Source: Pyrocephalus nanus
Lineage: Eukaryota; Chordata; Aves; Passeriformes; Tyrannidae
Assembly (NCBI GenBank): GCA_038380795.1
Contig: CM076259.1
Coordinates: 79,705,224-79,769,223, forward strand
Reading direction: 5' to 3'
DNA: 64,000 nt
This document shows, piece by piece, positions 38,771 through 52,300 of the stretch; position 1 is the stretch's first letter; each line of letters opens with the position of its first letter. Both the position numbers and the translations under genes were made by a program. The notes under the pieces are model-generated. The model made no database searches. It was not told where the DNA came from and was given only the letters and a program-made list of their open reading frames with translations.

Positions 38771-40724
38771 TCGGCACCGCCCGCGGGCAGCACGGCAGCG
38801 CTGCCCCGGGGCCGGCCGCGGGACCCGCAGCCCGCCCCCGAAGTGCCCTGGTCCCGGACACCTGTCCCTCCCCCAAGTCTGGCTCTTGCCCGTCTTGGCC
38901 ATGCCATGGTCTCAGCGGTCACGGGTGACCAACGCAGTCATGAGCTGAATAAATGAACCTGAGAGGGGTGTTTCTTTCTGAATGCTGTCCCTGCTGTCAT
39001 CAGACCTAAGGAGTGTTCTGGTGAGGTTTGGGGGTTGCCCCAGCAGAGACAAGCACCGTTTGTGTCATGTCGGGATAATGCCATGAACGGTGGAGTCCTG
39101 GACCGGGACTGGGATTCCCAAGTACCACAAATACCCAGAGAGGCAGCACTGAGATAGCCCCACAAAGCACCTGCTGCACAGCCGAGCTGACAGGTCCACA
39201 GGCAGACAGACCAGCTCCTGAATAGTGCCAGTCATTGCTCTCCGTAGGCCCACCCAGGGAGCACTGCCCTTTCACCAGTCCTCCCAGCCTCTGCCTGAGG
39301 ACTGCCCCGAGCGGCTGCCCTCACACAGGGCAGTGGGTAGCACTGGAAGAGCTGGAAGCTGATGCCCATGTTCTCCCTCTCCCCTCTAGATTCTCTGTGT
39401 ACTGTTTGGATACTGGAAGATGGTGAAAGACAGGAAAGGGAGCATGAATAAATGAGGGAAAATATGATGAGGTAGTAATAGAAAGGAGCTGCTGAGGAGA
39501 AGAAGGTGGCATTAATATTCTATTAATATTCACATTCATTTAGACATGATCAGATATTGGTGTTTTCTCCTGAAGCCATAGAAGCTGCCATTGCTCAAGA
39601 AAGTGTAAAATTAAAATATGAAAAAAGCAGAGGTTTATGTGTGTGCTTTTTCTGCTCTACCAGGATCTCTGCTTACCAGTTTTTGAGAAACTCTTGCAGT
39701 AAAAGCACAACAAAAAAAAGCACTGGGAAACAGAAATTTTCCAATAGTTTTAATTTCAGCAATATTCTGGATTTACACATATAGATGAGCTGCTTGGCTA
39801 CCAGATCCTCGTCTACATGATATTTAAACAACACCACCCTGTTTTATGGAGATGAAGCATGACACAGGAATGAAGTGCTACATCATGAGAAGTGGCCTAT
39901 GGAATTTCTGGAACTTTGAAGAGTTCCTACCTCTGAGCACCCAAGTTTTTAAAAATAAAAAGAAGCCAAACTTGATAAAGTGTAAGAAAAGTTAGAAAGA
40001 GTGAGGAAAAGGTCGCAGAGGTGGTACTTCTTAATGGTAAGAAGTGGCTGGTCTCTTGTTCCATCTCCTTGGCTGTGCTACCTGTTGAGGACTGCCCTTC
40101 CTGTTATGCAGACGTTCCACAAGCTGCCGGGAAGACAAGCTGGCTCAGCCACCTTGCAGCCAGCTGGCTGGGAGTTCACAACAGCCCTAGTGCTATTCAT
40201 GGGAGCTCATATGTCACGACTCCCTACAAGCATAAAATTGATCTAGAGTATTCCCAAAATATCTGAGATCTGTGTTTATCTTCTCTTGACCACAAGAGCC
40301 AACAATATATAGCTGGAAACAGTCTGTGATCTGTAGAAAACAAAAAGTCATTTACAAGCTTCCCACCCAAGTAATTGGTTTATGTACCTCCCTCAGGCTA
40401 GCATGGAACTTTCTAAATGAAAGTAAAACTTCTCTTTACCATCTCACCATCATTCAGTTGTCAGGAATTGTGGCTACAGAACTGAAGGGGGCTGGTTCTG
40501 AAGGTAATAATATGATTTAAGGTTTACTAGAATTAGAGGCAGAAACTTCGTATTTCAACAGAGAAAAAAATACACACCTTGCCTGTCTGGTAACTTAATG
40601 TCCTTCAAGAGGTCCCTAAAACGCAGCAGGCCTGCAAAGAAATACCTGAGCAAGAGCAAGAATTTATTCAAAATTCCTCTTTATGCAAAGTCAAAGCCTT
40701 TGGAGAGAAGAGTTACCTAATGTG

Positions 40725-40796
40725 GAAAAACCAAAACCAAAACCAAACCAAAACAAAACAACAAACAACAAACAAACAAACAAACAAACAAAAAAA
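40725..40796. repeat. (CAAA)n-type A-rich tract
   Basis: CCAAAA units grade into CAAA units. It lies about 130 bases before the diverged duplicate at 40926. Confidence 0.95.
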
Positions 40797-40925
40797 GCCA
40801 ACAGAAGCAGTCTTTTCTTCTCATGTGAAGTATGTATAAAAATCTTTAAGAGTCTAAAACGTATATTTAGACAATTTAGCCAAAGTATAATTTAACATTT
40901 TCAATACCTTCACTGATTTAAAATT

Positions 40926-41134
40926 GGCCTATCATTAACTGACACTGAACTGGGTGGAAGCATTTTTTTCACAGTGGGAAGATTTATGAACAAAAATAAA
41001 TCTCATACTTTACTGTGTACAATGTGCAAGCAATCAAAGTAATACAGTGACCTGGATAAGGAGAAGGAAATATTTCCTCAAGGGCTCTTATATGTTTTAG
41101 GACCATGGAATAAGACAACTTTACTTGAAGAGGG
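40926..41134. repeat. Diverged direct duplicate, copy B
   Basis: Partner of 33193-33411, in the same orientation and about 7.7 kb away. It lies upstream of FGF14-1B, so the two copies bracket the promoter and CpG block. Confidence 0.6.
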
Positions 41135-44100
41135 TTATACACATAAAAATTGAGTAGACCCCTTCAGCCCAAAGTTTTGGTATACATTGATTGCAAAAGT
41201 AAATTAGAAGAGATTAGTTGTTTACACATCAACCTTAAAATCCTCTGTCTTCAAAAATAAAGAGCCTGCACAATTCCCATACAGTCTAGAAAATACAAAG
41301 ATGAAGCTGCCCTTTAGTGAGACTGAGTCTGCAGAACAATAACTCTAGATTTCTACTAGCCAACCAGATGGTTATATCCCTTATGGTCCATGAAGATCTG
41401 GGACGTGGTTTGGCTGCTGAAATTTAGACACCTAGAGCCATCTGAGATGGTCCTGGGATATCTCGCAACATAAGGCATGGAAGATACGATTCTAGATCTA
41501 TGGGAGGCACAGGCCCTCAGGTAGCTGCAGGTGAAGACACACAGTGTATCCTAGAGTATCTTGAAAGGACAGCAGCTGCTACCTGTGTGTAAGCAATTAT
41601 ATAGAACTTCTAAATCCCTATTGATTGCACTGGAGCTTAGATACTCAGCTCATGGCTTTACACAGACACAGTTCAGTTTAGGCATCTTACCTTCAAGCTG
41701 TGTCACAAACTAAATATTTATACCTGTAGATTCTTGCTGTCTTTGGAGATAGCTAATTCTGAATGCCTCTTCCTCTTCTGTGCTGGGGGTAGTGTCTAGA
41801 GAAGTAGATGAGGCTGAACTCTTCATTAAACTTCATTGCAGATTTTTTTGACTATTCCACAGAGAGAACATCAGAAAGAAGTTCCCAAGTACCAAGAGCA
41901 ATGGAGACAAAGGGACTGAGCCTTTTTGAAATGTCACCTTGCTCCTACTGGGAAAGGGAAGAAGGATGGATTGTCATTCTCTCTTGATTCAGCATACATG
42001 TGCACTTGCCCTGAGTGAATGAAGAGTATGAGTTTGAGCATCAAATGATCTTTCAAATTTGAACGTGCTGATCCATTCCTATTCCAGGCCAGTACCAATT
42101 TCTGTAGGACTAGAAAGGTGACATTTCTTACCTGAAAAAGGAAGGGATACAATGGGGAATAGACCAAATTCTCGTAAGAAGATATCAGCCAAATCCATAG
42201 CTACATATATATATAAAGAAGTTAATATCAGGATTTTCCTGTTGTTTCAAAATAATAAAAGAGCTGCAGGGAGTTCCTGGGGCAAGTCAGGTGAAGAGTA
42301 CATCAACCTGTATAGGTGATGCCTGGTTGATTACAGTGGGTCAAGGTGAACATACACTGAAGTCCTGGGATGATTTTGCCTTACTAAGGCAAGTCATGTT
42401 CCAGAGTGCTGTACTCCGTTGTCTATCCTACCAGCCTAGTATCTCATAACTGCATTCATTCTGTGGGAAAGGAAGAGCTAACTGAATGGGAGAAAAAGGG
42501 CCTTGAGCTGCCTGCTCAGTAGAGGCCGAAGGTCCTGATATTCAGGAGCAATTGTAGAAGGAATTCTATTGTCTCCATAGAGTATAGTAAGGTTTTATGA
42601 GAGAGTAACTGGGTGGTGGGTGGGATTTGAATTTGATGTGGATCTGGTGATACATAAAATGGGCTGACATTCTGAAACCCTGGCCTATTACCCTGTTTTG
42701 GACTGGATGCACAATGAGAAGCTTTACAAGTAGTTATCAAGTTTTCTTTACTGAGAAAATTGTTGATTTTAATGTAGCAATGCCAAAGAGGAGCTTTAGT
42801 CAAAGGTCAAGACCTCAGCATGCTGGGTCCAATAAAACATATAGACTATGCCTAGACTAAATTTACCTTTGCAGGAAAGAATAGAAGTTCTAACTTGGAA
42901 GTAGCTAGACTGAGACAGATCAGATATTGCCTCACATTAACCAAAATTTAATCCATCTATCAGTATGCAAAAATCTTGAGCCATGTTCACAGTTACACAG
43001 AAATACTCCTGCGTGCCTTAACTGTGTGAACGTATTCCCTGGCAAATGTAACGTCCAGTAGCCATAAACACGTAGTGGTCCACTCCAGTGTGTATCACCC
43101 CTGCTTTTCCCAAGGGAGAGGCTAAAATAAAATGATCTGGCAGAGCACAGAGCCAGATGTGAGCAAATGGAGTAGCATATGACAGAGTAGAGACCCATGT
43201 AGATTTGCATGTAGCATTTGTCTTCATGAAGCCTAATAAAATTCTGTCAATCAGACATGGGGCAGACATGTCCGACCATGTTGTGGTGCCACTTAGAAGG
43301 CAGTGACTGCCTTTAAAGCACTGGCAGGGGTTATAGACAGAAAAGGGATTTACAGACTGAGCTTTTCCATCTGCAGATGTCCTGGCTGTGCTCCTGTGGG
43401 CAGTACCAGCGCCTGCTGGCTTCAACACAATGGACCAAAACTTTGGAGAACAGAGCCCTGGCTACTCTGTGACATACAAGCAGCTATAAAGCTCTCCAGT
43501 TATGGCAGCATCCCTGTTTAAATTGCAAGGCTAATACTTTAGTGGTTTGCTCTGTGGAAACACAAATCTGTCATTGCAGAGACCATAAAGTGTAGGAAAT
43601 CTACAATCGTTGTGGTCATACAAACAAAATACAAGTGTGTGTACTAGCACAGAAGGAATTAATTTTTAAACATCCTGGTCCAGGCTCTGCTTTCAAAGGC
43701 AGATTGAGCTTCTTTTCCTTCAATAATAGAAATTTCATAAAGTGCAAGATCATGTAGTAGAGGGCAGAGGGTAGTAATTTGGGAAATATAAAAACATTGA
43801 GGAAGCAGGTAAAGCTAAGATAAAACAAATATGCTGCAAGAAATGTCTCATGGACTTAAGGGCAATGGCACTGAAGAAGCAATTAACTGTGAAACTAAGC
43901 AAATATTGCACATTTTAGGACATAGGTAAGACTTAAAACAGCTTAGTCTAAGTTGCTTAGGTGATACAATGGTTTGTATCTGTAGTTGCTTGATTTAATT
44001 TCAGATACCTGTAATTGCTATGAAGACTGACTAGTGAACCTTTCATAGTTCTTAAAGGGCAAAACATTTGTGTTACAGCTCTGTGGCCAAATTAAAAACT

Positions 44101-46038
44101 GTGTCAGTGAAGAACAGCAAAATGTTTTAAGTGGTTAAGAGGAAGAAAATAAATCTGCTTCAGCAGAGCTTTTGTGTCTCAGTTTACTGCATTCGAAAGA
44201 TGTGAAGAAATCAAACTATTAGGAAAGGACAAGATACAGTGGTGGTTTTTTCAGTTACCTGAGCAATGGAAGTAACAAAGTCTCTGAAAGAATCTTAGAA
44301 CTGATAAACAGCAAACACTGATGAAAACGTAAGGAAAGCATGATACTTTGAACTTCATTCTATGATCCAACAAGGAAGCCGAAAGTATACATTGATCTAA
44401 ATGAGTGTAATTGATACAGAAAGCAGAGACTTGGTTCCTGACAAGACAGAGAGAAGCACAGTAATGACAAGCTTGAACACATTTGCAGACTGTTAATATT
44501 TGCTTGGCACACGGAGCAAAGTCCCCTAAGGCAGCAGCTGCGCCAATTAAAGCAGTGGGCCTTGAAGGTGGTGCGGTGGGCTGCCAGTCTACTTAAACAC
44601 ATCCCAGTGAATTGAATGGACAATGCAGCACTGTGAATATGGGAACGGATCACCAAAACCCAGAATTAATCTGTTTGCCATCAAAGCAGAGCAGGGGAAT
44701 TTGCAGACATGTACCTGTTGGACACAGGGGACTTTTTTCCTGAAGTGCTTTAATCTGCAGTGTTTTCATGTCAATACATATGTTCTCTGAAACAATAATC
44801 ATCATCCACAGGAGGAAATCAGAGTCCCCTAAAGGAAAAAAATCCATTCAAATCCTAAATCATTTATATGTGTTTTCCTTTAGAATAAATTATTTTCCAG
44901 GCTTGACTTGATTATGCAGTGCATCAAACTCAGCCAGTGATATCAAACTATCAGGAGACAAAGAGTACCCTTCAAATAGGTAATTAAGAAATAGTAGAAG
45001 TCAACTCACCTGTAGAGTTGTCTGACATAGGAACTGATCTTACTGAAAAATTAGGCACTCGGCCATGAAAGACTTACAGTCTGCCCTATCTGAGTATCTT
45101 TATCTTCCACTGGTTATTCAGAGAACTGAATCCAGCCTAGCTGCAAAATTAACCAGCAGTCAGAGTTAGAGACCTGAAAGCAAGGGACTCTCTTCAGCAC
45201 AGAGTGATTATCTAATCACTATGTCATATCACTGCTGTTATCTATAACAGTCCAATATAACGAGGCATACATGGGCCAGGCAATACATTTCTCCACCTAT
45301 CTCATGGTCTTCGAACTCTACAGTAGATTCAGGCATTTTCTTTCTGATCATGTCCACAAACATGTCAAGATGAGGAGAGAGCTGGTCCTACTTTTGGTTG
45401 TGGGTTGTTGTTTTTATTGATTCCTGGCACGCCACAGAAACATGTACGTTGTCCTAAGATAATTATAAATGAGAAGTCCATTTAAGTCGTCTGATGGAGA
45501 ATCACGTGACTGAATTTCTCAATGTGAACCTTAAAGGGATGTGGTAGCAACACTACTGTGTCTATAGATGTGAGGGAAGGGAGAGCTGTGTGAAGCATAA
45601 GCAGATGGAGGAAATATCAATGGGCAAAGGAAAACATGGGATTAAACATAACTGAGGAAGGAGGTAAGAAGCCTTCCATTTCATTTCCTAGGTCATGACA
45701 AAGACTAATACCTTTAGCCAGTATCATTTACAAATGCAGAACTCTACTGGAGAGCTGGTGGAGCTCTCTCATTTAGGAGTGAGAATCATAGAAATTGTGA
45801 ATCCTCCATAAAAATTTTTCACTGCAATGCAAAAAAGGAGTTCTTTTTGTCCCATTCCCAGCACAGTCTATAACGCCAACCTTGCTGGCATAATCAGCAT
45901 AAAGAAAGACTATAAATTTCTATGCCTGAATTTTCATGAGTGTTAGGACAAAAAGTAAAAGAACTAAACTGCTTGCTGGAAGGAATTGTTGACAGTATTA
46001 TTCTCTGCTTTATTTGTGTCTAGTGTTAGGAGCTGCAG

Positions 46039-46080
46039 CCCTACCATTACACATATTTAGCCCCACCATTACACACTAAG
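46039..46080. repeat. Imperfect 21-bp tandem duplication
   Basis: Two adjacent units share 'accattacaca' and a following 'ta.ag' with few differences. Probably local slippage. Confidence 0.7.
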
Positions 46081-49000
46081 GACTTGATCCAAGATCATAA
46101 TGCTAAGGTAGTTGATTGAAAGAGCATTTTCTTTTTCCTGCTATGTGTATTTCAAATACTAGGAAACAATAATTTGTGAATAAATCAGGTAAGTAAGACC
46201 AAAAAAACACCCAAAACAGTTAAAGGAATTACATAGCTTAGCAAGCAGAGACAGTGTCAAGAGCTGTCGTTTGGTTTGGGTTTTTTTCAGTGAGAGCTCT
46301 CTACATGCCAGATTTTATCACTAACCATTTCCACAGCTTGAACTGATCAAGAAGAACAAAGATGCTTATTCACCTTTTCTTTTTCCTGTGACCATAAGAG
46401 GACCCAAGACTTGCCCAAGAGTACCTTGGGAGGCAATTTTGCTGAGCCATTGAGACAAGACTGAGATTTGGAAATCTGTCCCCCCCAAGTGACTTAAATT
46501 TGCTTTTTCTTCCTGCCTAAATAAAGAAAAATCTTTTCTTGTTAAAGACTACAACAGGGAAACTACCCATTCTTTGTCCCCAAAGCTGTGCTTTCCACTG
46601 TGTAAGTTTTCTATATGCTCTAGTTCTGAAAGCTTATTAACATATGAGCACTGCTGAAGACAGCTGTACTAGGACAATTTTTTTTGCATCTAGGAATGCA
46701 ATAATTCTACAGTGGATATATACAGAGACGATTCAAGACTGAATTGAAATTTTTATGCCTGATGGTAGTCATAGCAAGCGGATTTCTGTTCCCAGTTTAA
46801 AATACCTAAATGTAAGAGGTCTATGTCTATTTACCATAATCTATATATTTCTATGTGCGAGATAGCTGCCTGTGTTCCCAAGGTAGTCAGTGAGAATTCC
46901 TCATCACAGTGAATGGACTCTCAAGAATTTAGAGCAGTGCAGCATTCTTCTGCTTCCCTCAAAACACCAGGTCAGCTTTGCATCAGCTGGAAACTACTAT
47001 TAATTTCACTAACTATACTGACTAGCTTTCCATAATAGAGATTACATTTAAGACCCCTAATCTGCAAGTTATAACTAATCCTTTTTTAAGTATATGCCAA
47101 TGAAAGGAAGTGAAAACAAATTAGGTTAATTTTAAAAATTAATATACTGGTAATAAAATGAATAACATAGTTGGTAGGTCAGACATCCACTCATGAAACA
47201 TACCCTCTGTGTGGACTTGCTTGTTTCTGCATGTGCAAGTTAAGCTGAATCGGTTTCACTTTCTACTATGATCACCACCCACATAAACAGCTTGATCTTC
47301 TGAGGTGCTGCGAATTCATACTTTCTGGAGCCAAGAAAAGCTTCAACAGTACATCAAATCTGAAAACTGGGACATTTATTTAGATTGCTATGTGGCAATG
47401 TTGATTTAAATACCCAGTTTGAAAATGTTGGCCACAGCTTCTTCAGTTCTTGTCCTTCCAGTCAACATCTTCTTCCAGTTAGCCTCTTCGCTTTTTTCTA
47501 GTGTTTTGTTTTGGTTTTGTTTCTTTTTTTCCCTACAGGTACTGACACTGTGTTCTCCTGATTGATATCTGTGATGGTCCCTAATTGACACTTTTGGCAG
47601 TTCCAGACCTTTCCTCAGTACTGTCATAGTTGAAGGTGGAGATTTGTACCAGACAGAACTCATGCCCTCCCTTGCTTTCCTCCTTGTGTCATCACTTATA
47701 GAGAGAGTTTTAAATGATTGGGTAAGACCAGACCTCTGATTCTTCATTACATTGCATTTATTCTGCTTAGCTGTAAGTGATTACACAAGTGATGTAAATA
47801 AGTGACCACAGAGCAATGGAAAGCATGGTTTTTCCAAAAGCGTTTCGTATCCTCATGTACATTCTTGCCACTCCAGTGTCTGAAGGGTTTTAGTCTGGAA
47901 GAAATTTGATCTAATATTTTATATTCTGCAAGAATAAAGTACCTAGACCTATCTATAAATAAAAATTATGTTTCAAGTCTTTTTTTTTTTTGAAGTATTT
48001 TTTTGGGGGGGAAAAGGAGTATATAATGGATTTTATTTTTACCATTCCAATAAAAAAAAATTAGCAACTCCAATAAAGATGATGAAGGCAAAATAAACTC
48101 AATCTTGCCTTACAATAAAAAGTACTAAATAAAACATATATAACTTCTTCTTTTTTATCTTAGTCTTCTATCAATACCTAGAAAATGTTAATGCTGGACA
48201 AGCTGTTAATCTAGAACACCTTCCTAAAAAACTTTTTTTTTTTTCCTCCCAAAGGAAAAATTTTTACTCTGAGTTTTTCACATCTTTTTCATACTTTTTT
48301 TCCCCAGCCAAATTATTAGTTTCATGTCTGATCTGGGCAACTCACTAGCTTTTCAGCTATATTAACATGCTAATTTTTGAGTAGCCTCTTGTTCTGCACA
48401 GAGTTTGCACAGAGATCACAAAAAATTTTTCAGTTAAAAGCTTTACTTTGTACTTGGAACATGGACCTTAGAGGTAACTATCTCCTCTTTAATAAATTAA
48501 AACACAAAGTGATGCACTTTTGTACTGCAAATGAATGAGAACATATTGTAAATAATAAATTATAAGAGAGACTGACAACGTATCTACAGCACATCTTGCA
48601 CTTATGTTACACTAAATGACTACTCTATAGCTGCTGTCATGGAAGTGTAGAACAAAGTACATTAAAATGAGGTGTGTTAAAATGTGGGTGCTATTGGAAA
48701 ACAAAGTCCAAGTTTGTTTCCCCCATCCTTTATAATCTGGAATCACTGTCAAATCACTGGCGCTGCTATTCCTTATTAGGGATACAAGTTAAGAGCAGAA
48801 GATGGCTTAGAATAATGGTCTAATCATCCTCTATGGAGAGATCTGAGCCATTTTGCTACTATGTTTTAAATAAAAAAATGTATTTCTCAGAAGCAGTGGT
48901 GTGTTGGTTTTCATTTAAAAGGTAAAGCAACAAAGTATTAAAAAACAGAATTAAAGCCATTTACTTTAACCCCATTTACCTATCTGAAGTCAGATCTAGA

Positions 49001-49345
49001 GCAGCAAAATCAAGAAACAGGGAAATCAGCTTAATCAAACCTAGTATAGGTTCAGATGCTGCAGCAGCTGCAGAAATTCTGCTATTAGTTCTTCAACTAA
49101 GGCTCATTTTTGCATTGAATGATGGCAAGATAAGGCTTGCAGAAGTCATTAAAGAGTGAATAAGTTACTGATTATATTTATTAATCCTGGCTCCAATGTG
49201 TATTAGGTTTCAACGGAGTTCCAGAAAGAATTCAACTCAGGCGACAGCTGGCAATGATGAAAATACTGCTGTGGAAAACTAGGCAAAGCAGAAAACAATT
49301 GTGCTCTTTAATAAAGAGCTTAAAGACCTTAATAAATAAGGTCCT

Positions 49346-49370
49346 ATTATATATATATATATATATATAT
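49346..49370. repeat. (AT)n microsatellite
   Basis: About 11 TA units. The minus-strand frame ending in a Tyr-Ile run here is simply this repeat. Confidence 0.95.
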
Positions 49371-52300
49371 GTATTCTGAATGCATTCTGAATCTCACCTC
49401 AGGACTGCCTGAATCTGGGCAGGAAAGAACACTTTCCATACTTTGCATTCTGCAGGAGTAGGGGCTGGAGGAGCATCTTCTGAGAATGAGACTATATGAA
49501 GTAAAAGGCTTTTCTAGATATCTAAACATCTAACTATCCCTGGAATGCATTGGAATGACACAGAGAAAAGTAAATAGTCAGCACAGATTGATTCAATACT
49601 TTCCTATTCAGGTTATGCTCATCTCTCTTTACATCATTCATAAACTCTCATAGAATGAGAGTGATGTAGAAGGCTCTACACAGTTAAGAAATTGCAGTTT
49701 GCTTCATGTACAAGTATCTCCATAACCCCTTTATTAAAAAGAAATAAAATTACATTGGAACTGATGAGAGACCAAGGAGGAAAAAACAGGCAGAGCCCCT
49801 GCTGCAGTGTGCCCAGAGCTGGTATAGGCACATTGCTATTTGTAAATGTGAGGGGTGTGGTTTAGGAATGAGGGCCCTATTTCTCCCTTCTTAAAACATG
49901 CTTGTAAAGAAGCCGAGTTAAGCAAGAGTAAGAAATATGGTTTGATAACAAGGATGCTTCATCTAGGCATAGAAAGAACTCGCAATGTCTCTCTGAATTT
50001 CATGTGAAAATGATAAGAAATTAAAACATGTTAGCCCACTGGAAACACCTGAAAATCTTTAACTAAAATAGCTACTAAAATTATAATTTTTTTCAATATT
50101 TAGGCAATAAAACTGTCTCATTGTGTTATTGAGGTTATGTCCAAGTCAGCTGCCACAAAATATTATCATAAAATTGGAAAACTTCAGTGCTTTTCTCCAG
50201 TAAGCCTATTTATCAGGCATCAACTGCCAAGTTGGGCTAAAATACAGTGAGAAGATGAAAAACAGTGCAAAACGTCAAGTTCCTCCCTCTTGCCACACTC
50301 ACTTCTAGAGGCACTGCTTTTTGTTGTTGTCCACCAAAAGGAGTAAGAGATAATGTTTCGCACAGCATTAAAAAAGGACACCGCCAGACTAGCTTTAATG
50401 AATTAAATCAAAATCTAATAAAGCTACTTTCTCAAAAGGGCACCTGCCTCTGAGATCATCTCCTCTATATTCTTTCTCATTATTTAAACTAATTTTATCT
50501 AATTTAATTTTTTTATTACTTTTCCATTGTCTGCTGCTGTTAGACCATTTCTTCCCCCTACATGGATGTAAGCAGCTTGCAAAGATTCTTCTCAGGATGC
50601 CTGGCAGTAGGACCAAAATCTCAGGGACCCTTAATGACCCTCAGACCTCCATAAAGAATATATTGTTTCTATTATGTGGCAGTTATGTTTTTTTAACCAG
50701 AGCTGTCCCAAGGAAGCATTAAATATCTTCTTCCCAGACCAAAATCATTCAGAACACTGCACACCGAATAAAGTGCACAGTTTATTTTCCATGGCAGCTT
50801 GGTGTTATTCTGTGTGTTCCCCCTGTGTCTTTTGGGTAGGTAGAAAGGGAAAGCCCTTCCTCACATCGATTAGAATGTATCACTTCTCTACTGTGATACC
50901 TTCTGTTCCTGCTTCTTTCTCAGTGCATGACAAAGTCTGACCTCGTGCTTCTGAGACTGGGAGCAGCTTCTTAGATAAAAAATCCTTTCCCTAGCATCTG
51001 TAAGGATTCAAATGAGAGAAATAGTACTACTCACCAGCTGCTGCATAGACCCACACATTTTCTGAACACTCAGAAAACATTTACAGATTAACTAATCCTG
51101 GTAAATAACATTTTCCTGGTATCATCTAGTTGAGCTTTGCAGCTTAAAGCTTTACATTTAAGCAGCCGTATTTACAAGATCTAAGTTTTCATCCTAGAAG
51201 AAACATAACTATTGAATTCTCATTTCTCATCCCTTAGACTAGGGCATGACACTGACCAAAGAGACACTAATTTTATATGCAAGAAACAAAATGGAAATAA
51301 TTTCTCTCCAACTGAACAGTTCTGGGAACAGAGATCATATTTTCTGAAAGTGGCATTTCAAAGAGTGCTCTGGAGAAAGCTGGCTGGTGCCAATTGAGGT
51401 GGCAGTGCTTGTCTCCAGATCTAAACCTCATCAAAAAAGCTAACTACCCTTTTGACAGAATTTCTTAATATTATTACATCTTCCATGTAAAGGATTTTGT
51501 GTCACAGCCATGAAGTGCAAAGGCTTTTGAAAATGGCACCCCAGTGGTTTGGACTCAGACAACCATGCTTCCTAATTCATACTCCATCGCTGCCTGAGGG
51601 TGGTCAGCTAACCCAAGTAGGCTACACCACTCCTCCTCACCTCTCTCCTGAGACATCTGATGCTATTTGCATGTCCAGGTGCAATTAAGCCACTGAGGAG
51701 GTCAGTCTGAGTAAATCACTGTGCTTGTCCTCACACAACACAGTGGGCAACTGACTTGCACACAACACTCAGTCTCTCACCCTCCTAGGACGGAGAGCAG
51801 TTTTCACAGGTGTTGCCTATACTCACACCTCTTTGCTGTTCCTGTTGCCTTCACGTCTGGTCTGGAGTCTTGGGTTTTGAAGCCATTTCTCTTTTCTGCC
51901 TGACTTGCTGTCCAGTTTCCATTTCTAAAGAAGAGGATGTTGTGTTAAATTTGGTCTGTTCCTCATTTTTTTATCCTGAAAAATATGGTATGACTTCAGG
52001 TTTCCTTTTTTGCCCAAAAACAGGGATGAATGTGTAAGCTTTTTAGTTCCCTTCCTTTACATTAATGTTACCCTTTTCTTCACCCTAGCACCTTCCAGCT
52101 GAATGACCAGTGGTCCACAACACTGGGATGCTGGCAGCTTAGGAAGATTCTGAGACTCTGGTCAGTGTGGTTTGCATGGATAGAGCTTTCCTTTATACAA
52201 TGCTTCCTGACTTTAGAGCATGAGCTTAATCTGCTTCTAGCATAGCAACACCAGGAGCTCCATCAGCCACAAATCTGTTCTCAATGCCAATTTAGTTACT

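Larger units (their letters stand above)
38360..38890. promoter_or_regulatory. CpG island, upstream block
   Basis: This is the most CpG-dense stretch of the window, almost all C and G. On the plus strand it is C-rich, so the FGF14 sense strand is G-rich with many G-runs. It includes a 10-bp tandem repeat (38571-38620) and a GGCCC run (38748-38770). It is the likely core promoter region for the 1B transcript. Confidence 0.75.
38006..38900 (-). promoter_or_regulatory. FGF14: Putative 5'UTR and promoter of FGF14-1B
   Basis: This is the segment immediately upstream of the FGF14-1B start codon. The first 350 bases or so are only moderately GC-rich and contain stop codons in all minus-strand frames, as expected for a 5'UTR. 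Beyond 38360 the sequence becomes very GC- and CpG-rich, like a CpG-island promoter. I see no convincing TATA box in the sense direction, so the transcription start cannot be placed. CACGTG boxes occur at 38050-38055 and 38741-38746. Two short upstream ORFs lie at 38136-38186 and 38180-38239. A GC-driven open frame on the same strand (38236-38922) is treated as chance. Confidence 0.6.

Noticed and set aside
38236..38922. 228-codon minus-strand open frame upstream of FGF14
   Set aside because: It spans the 10-bp minisatellite, has low-complexity Gly/Arg/Ala content and does not join the FGF14 frame, which has its own upstream stop at 38111-38113.
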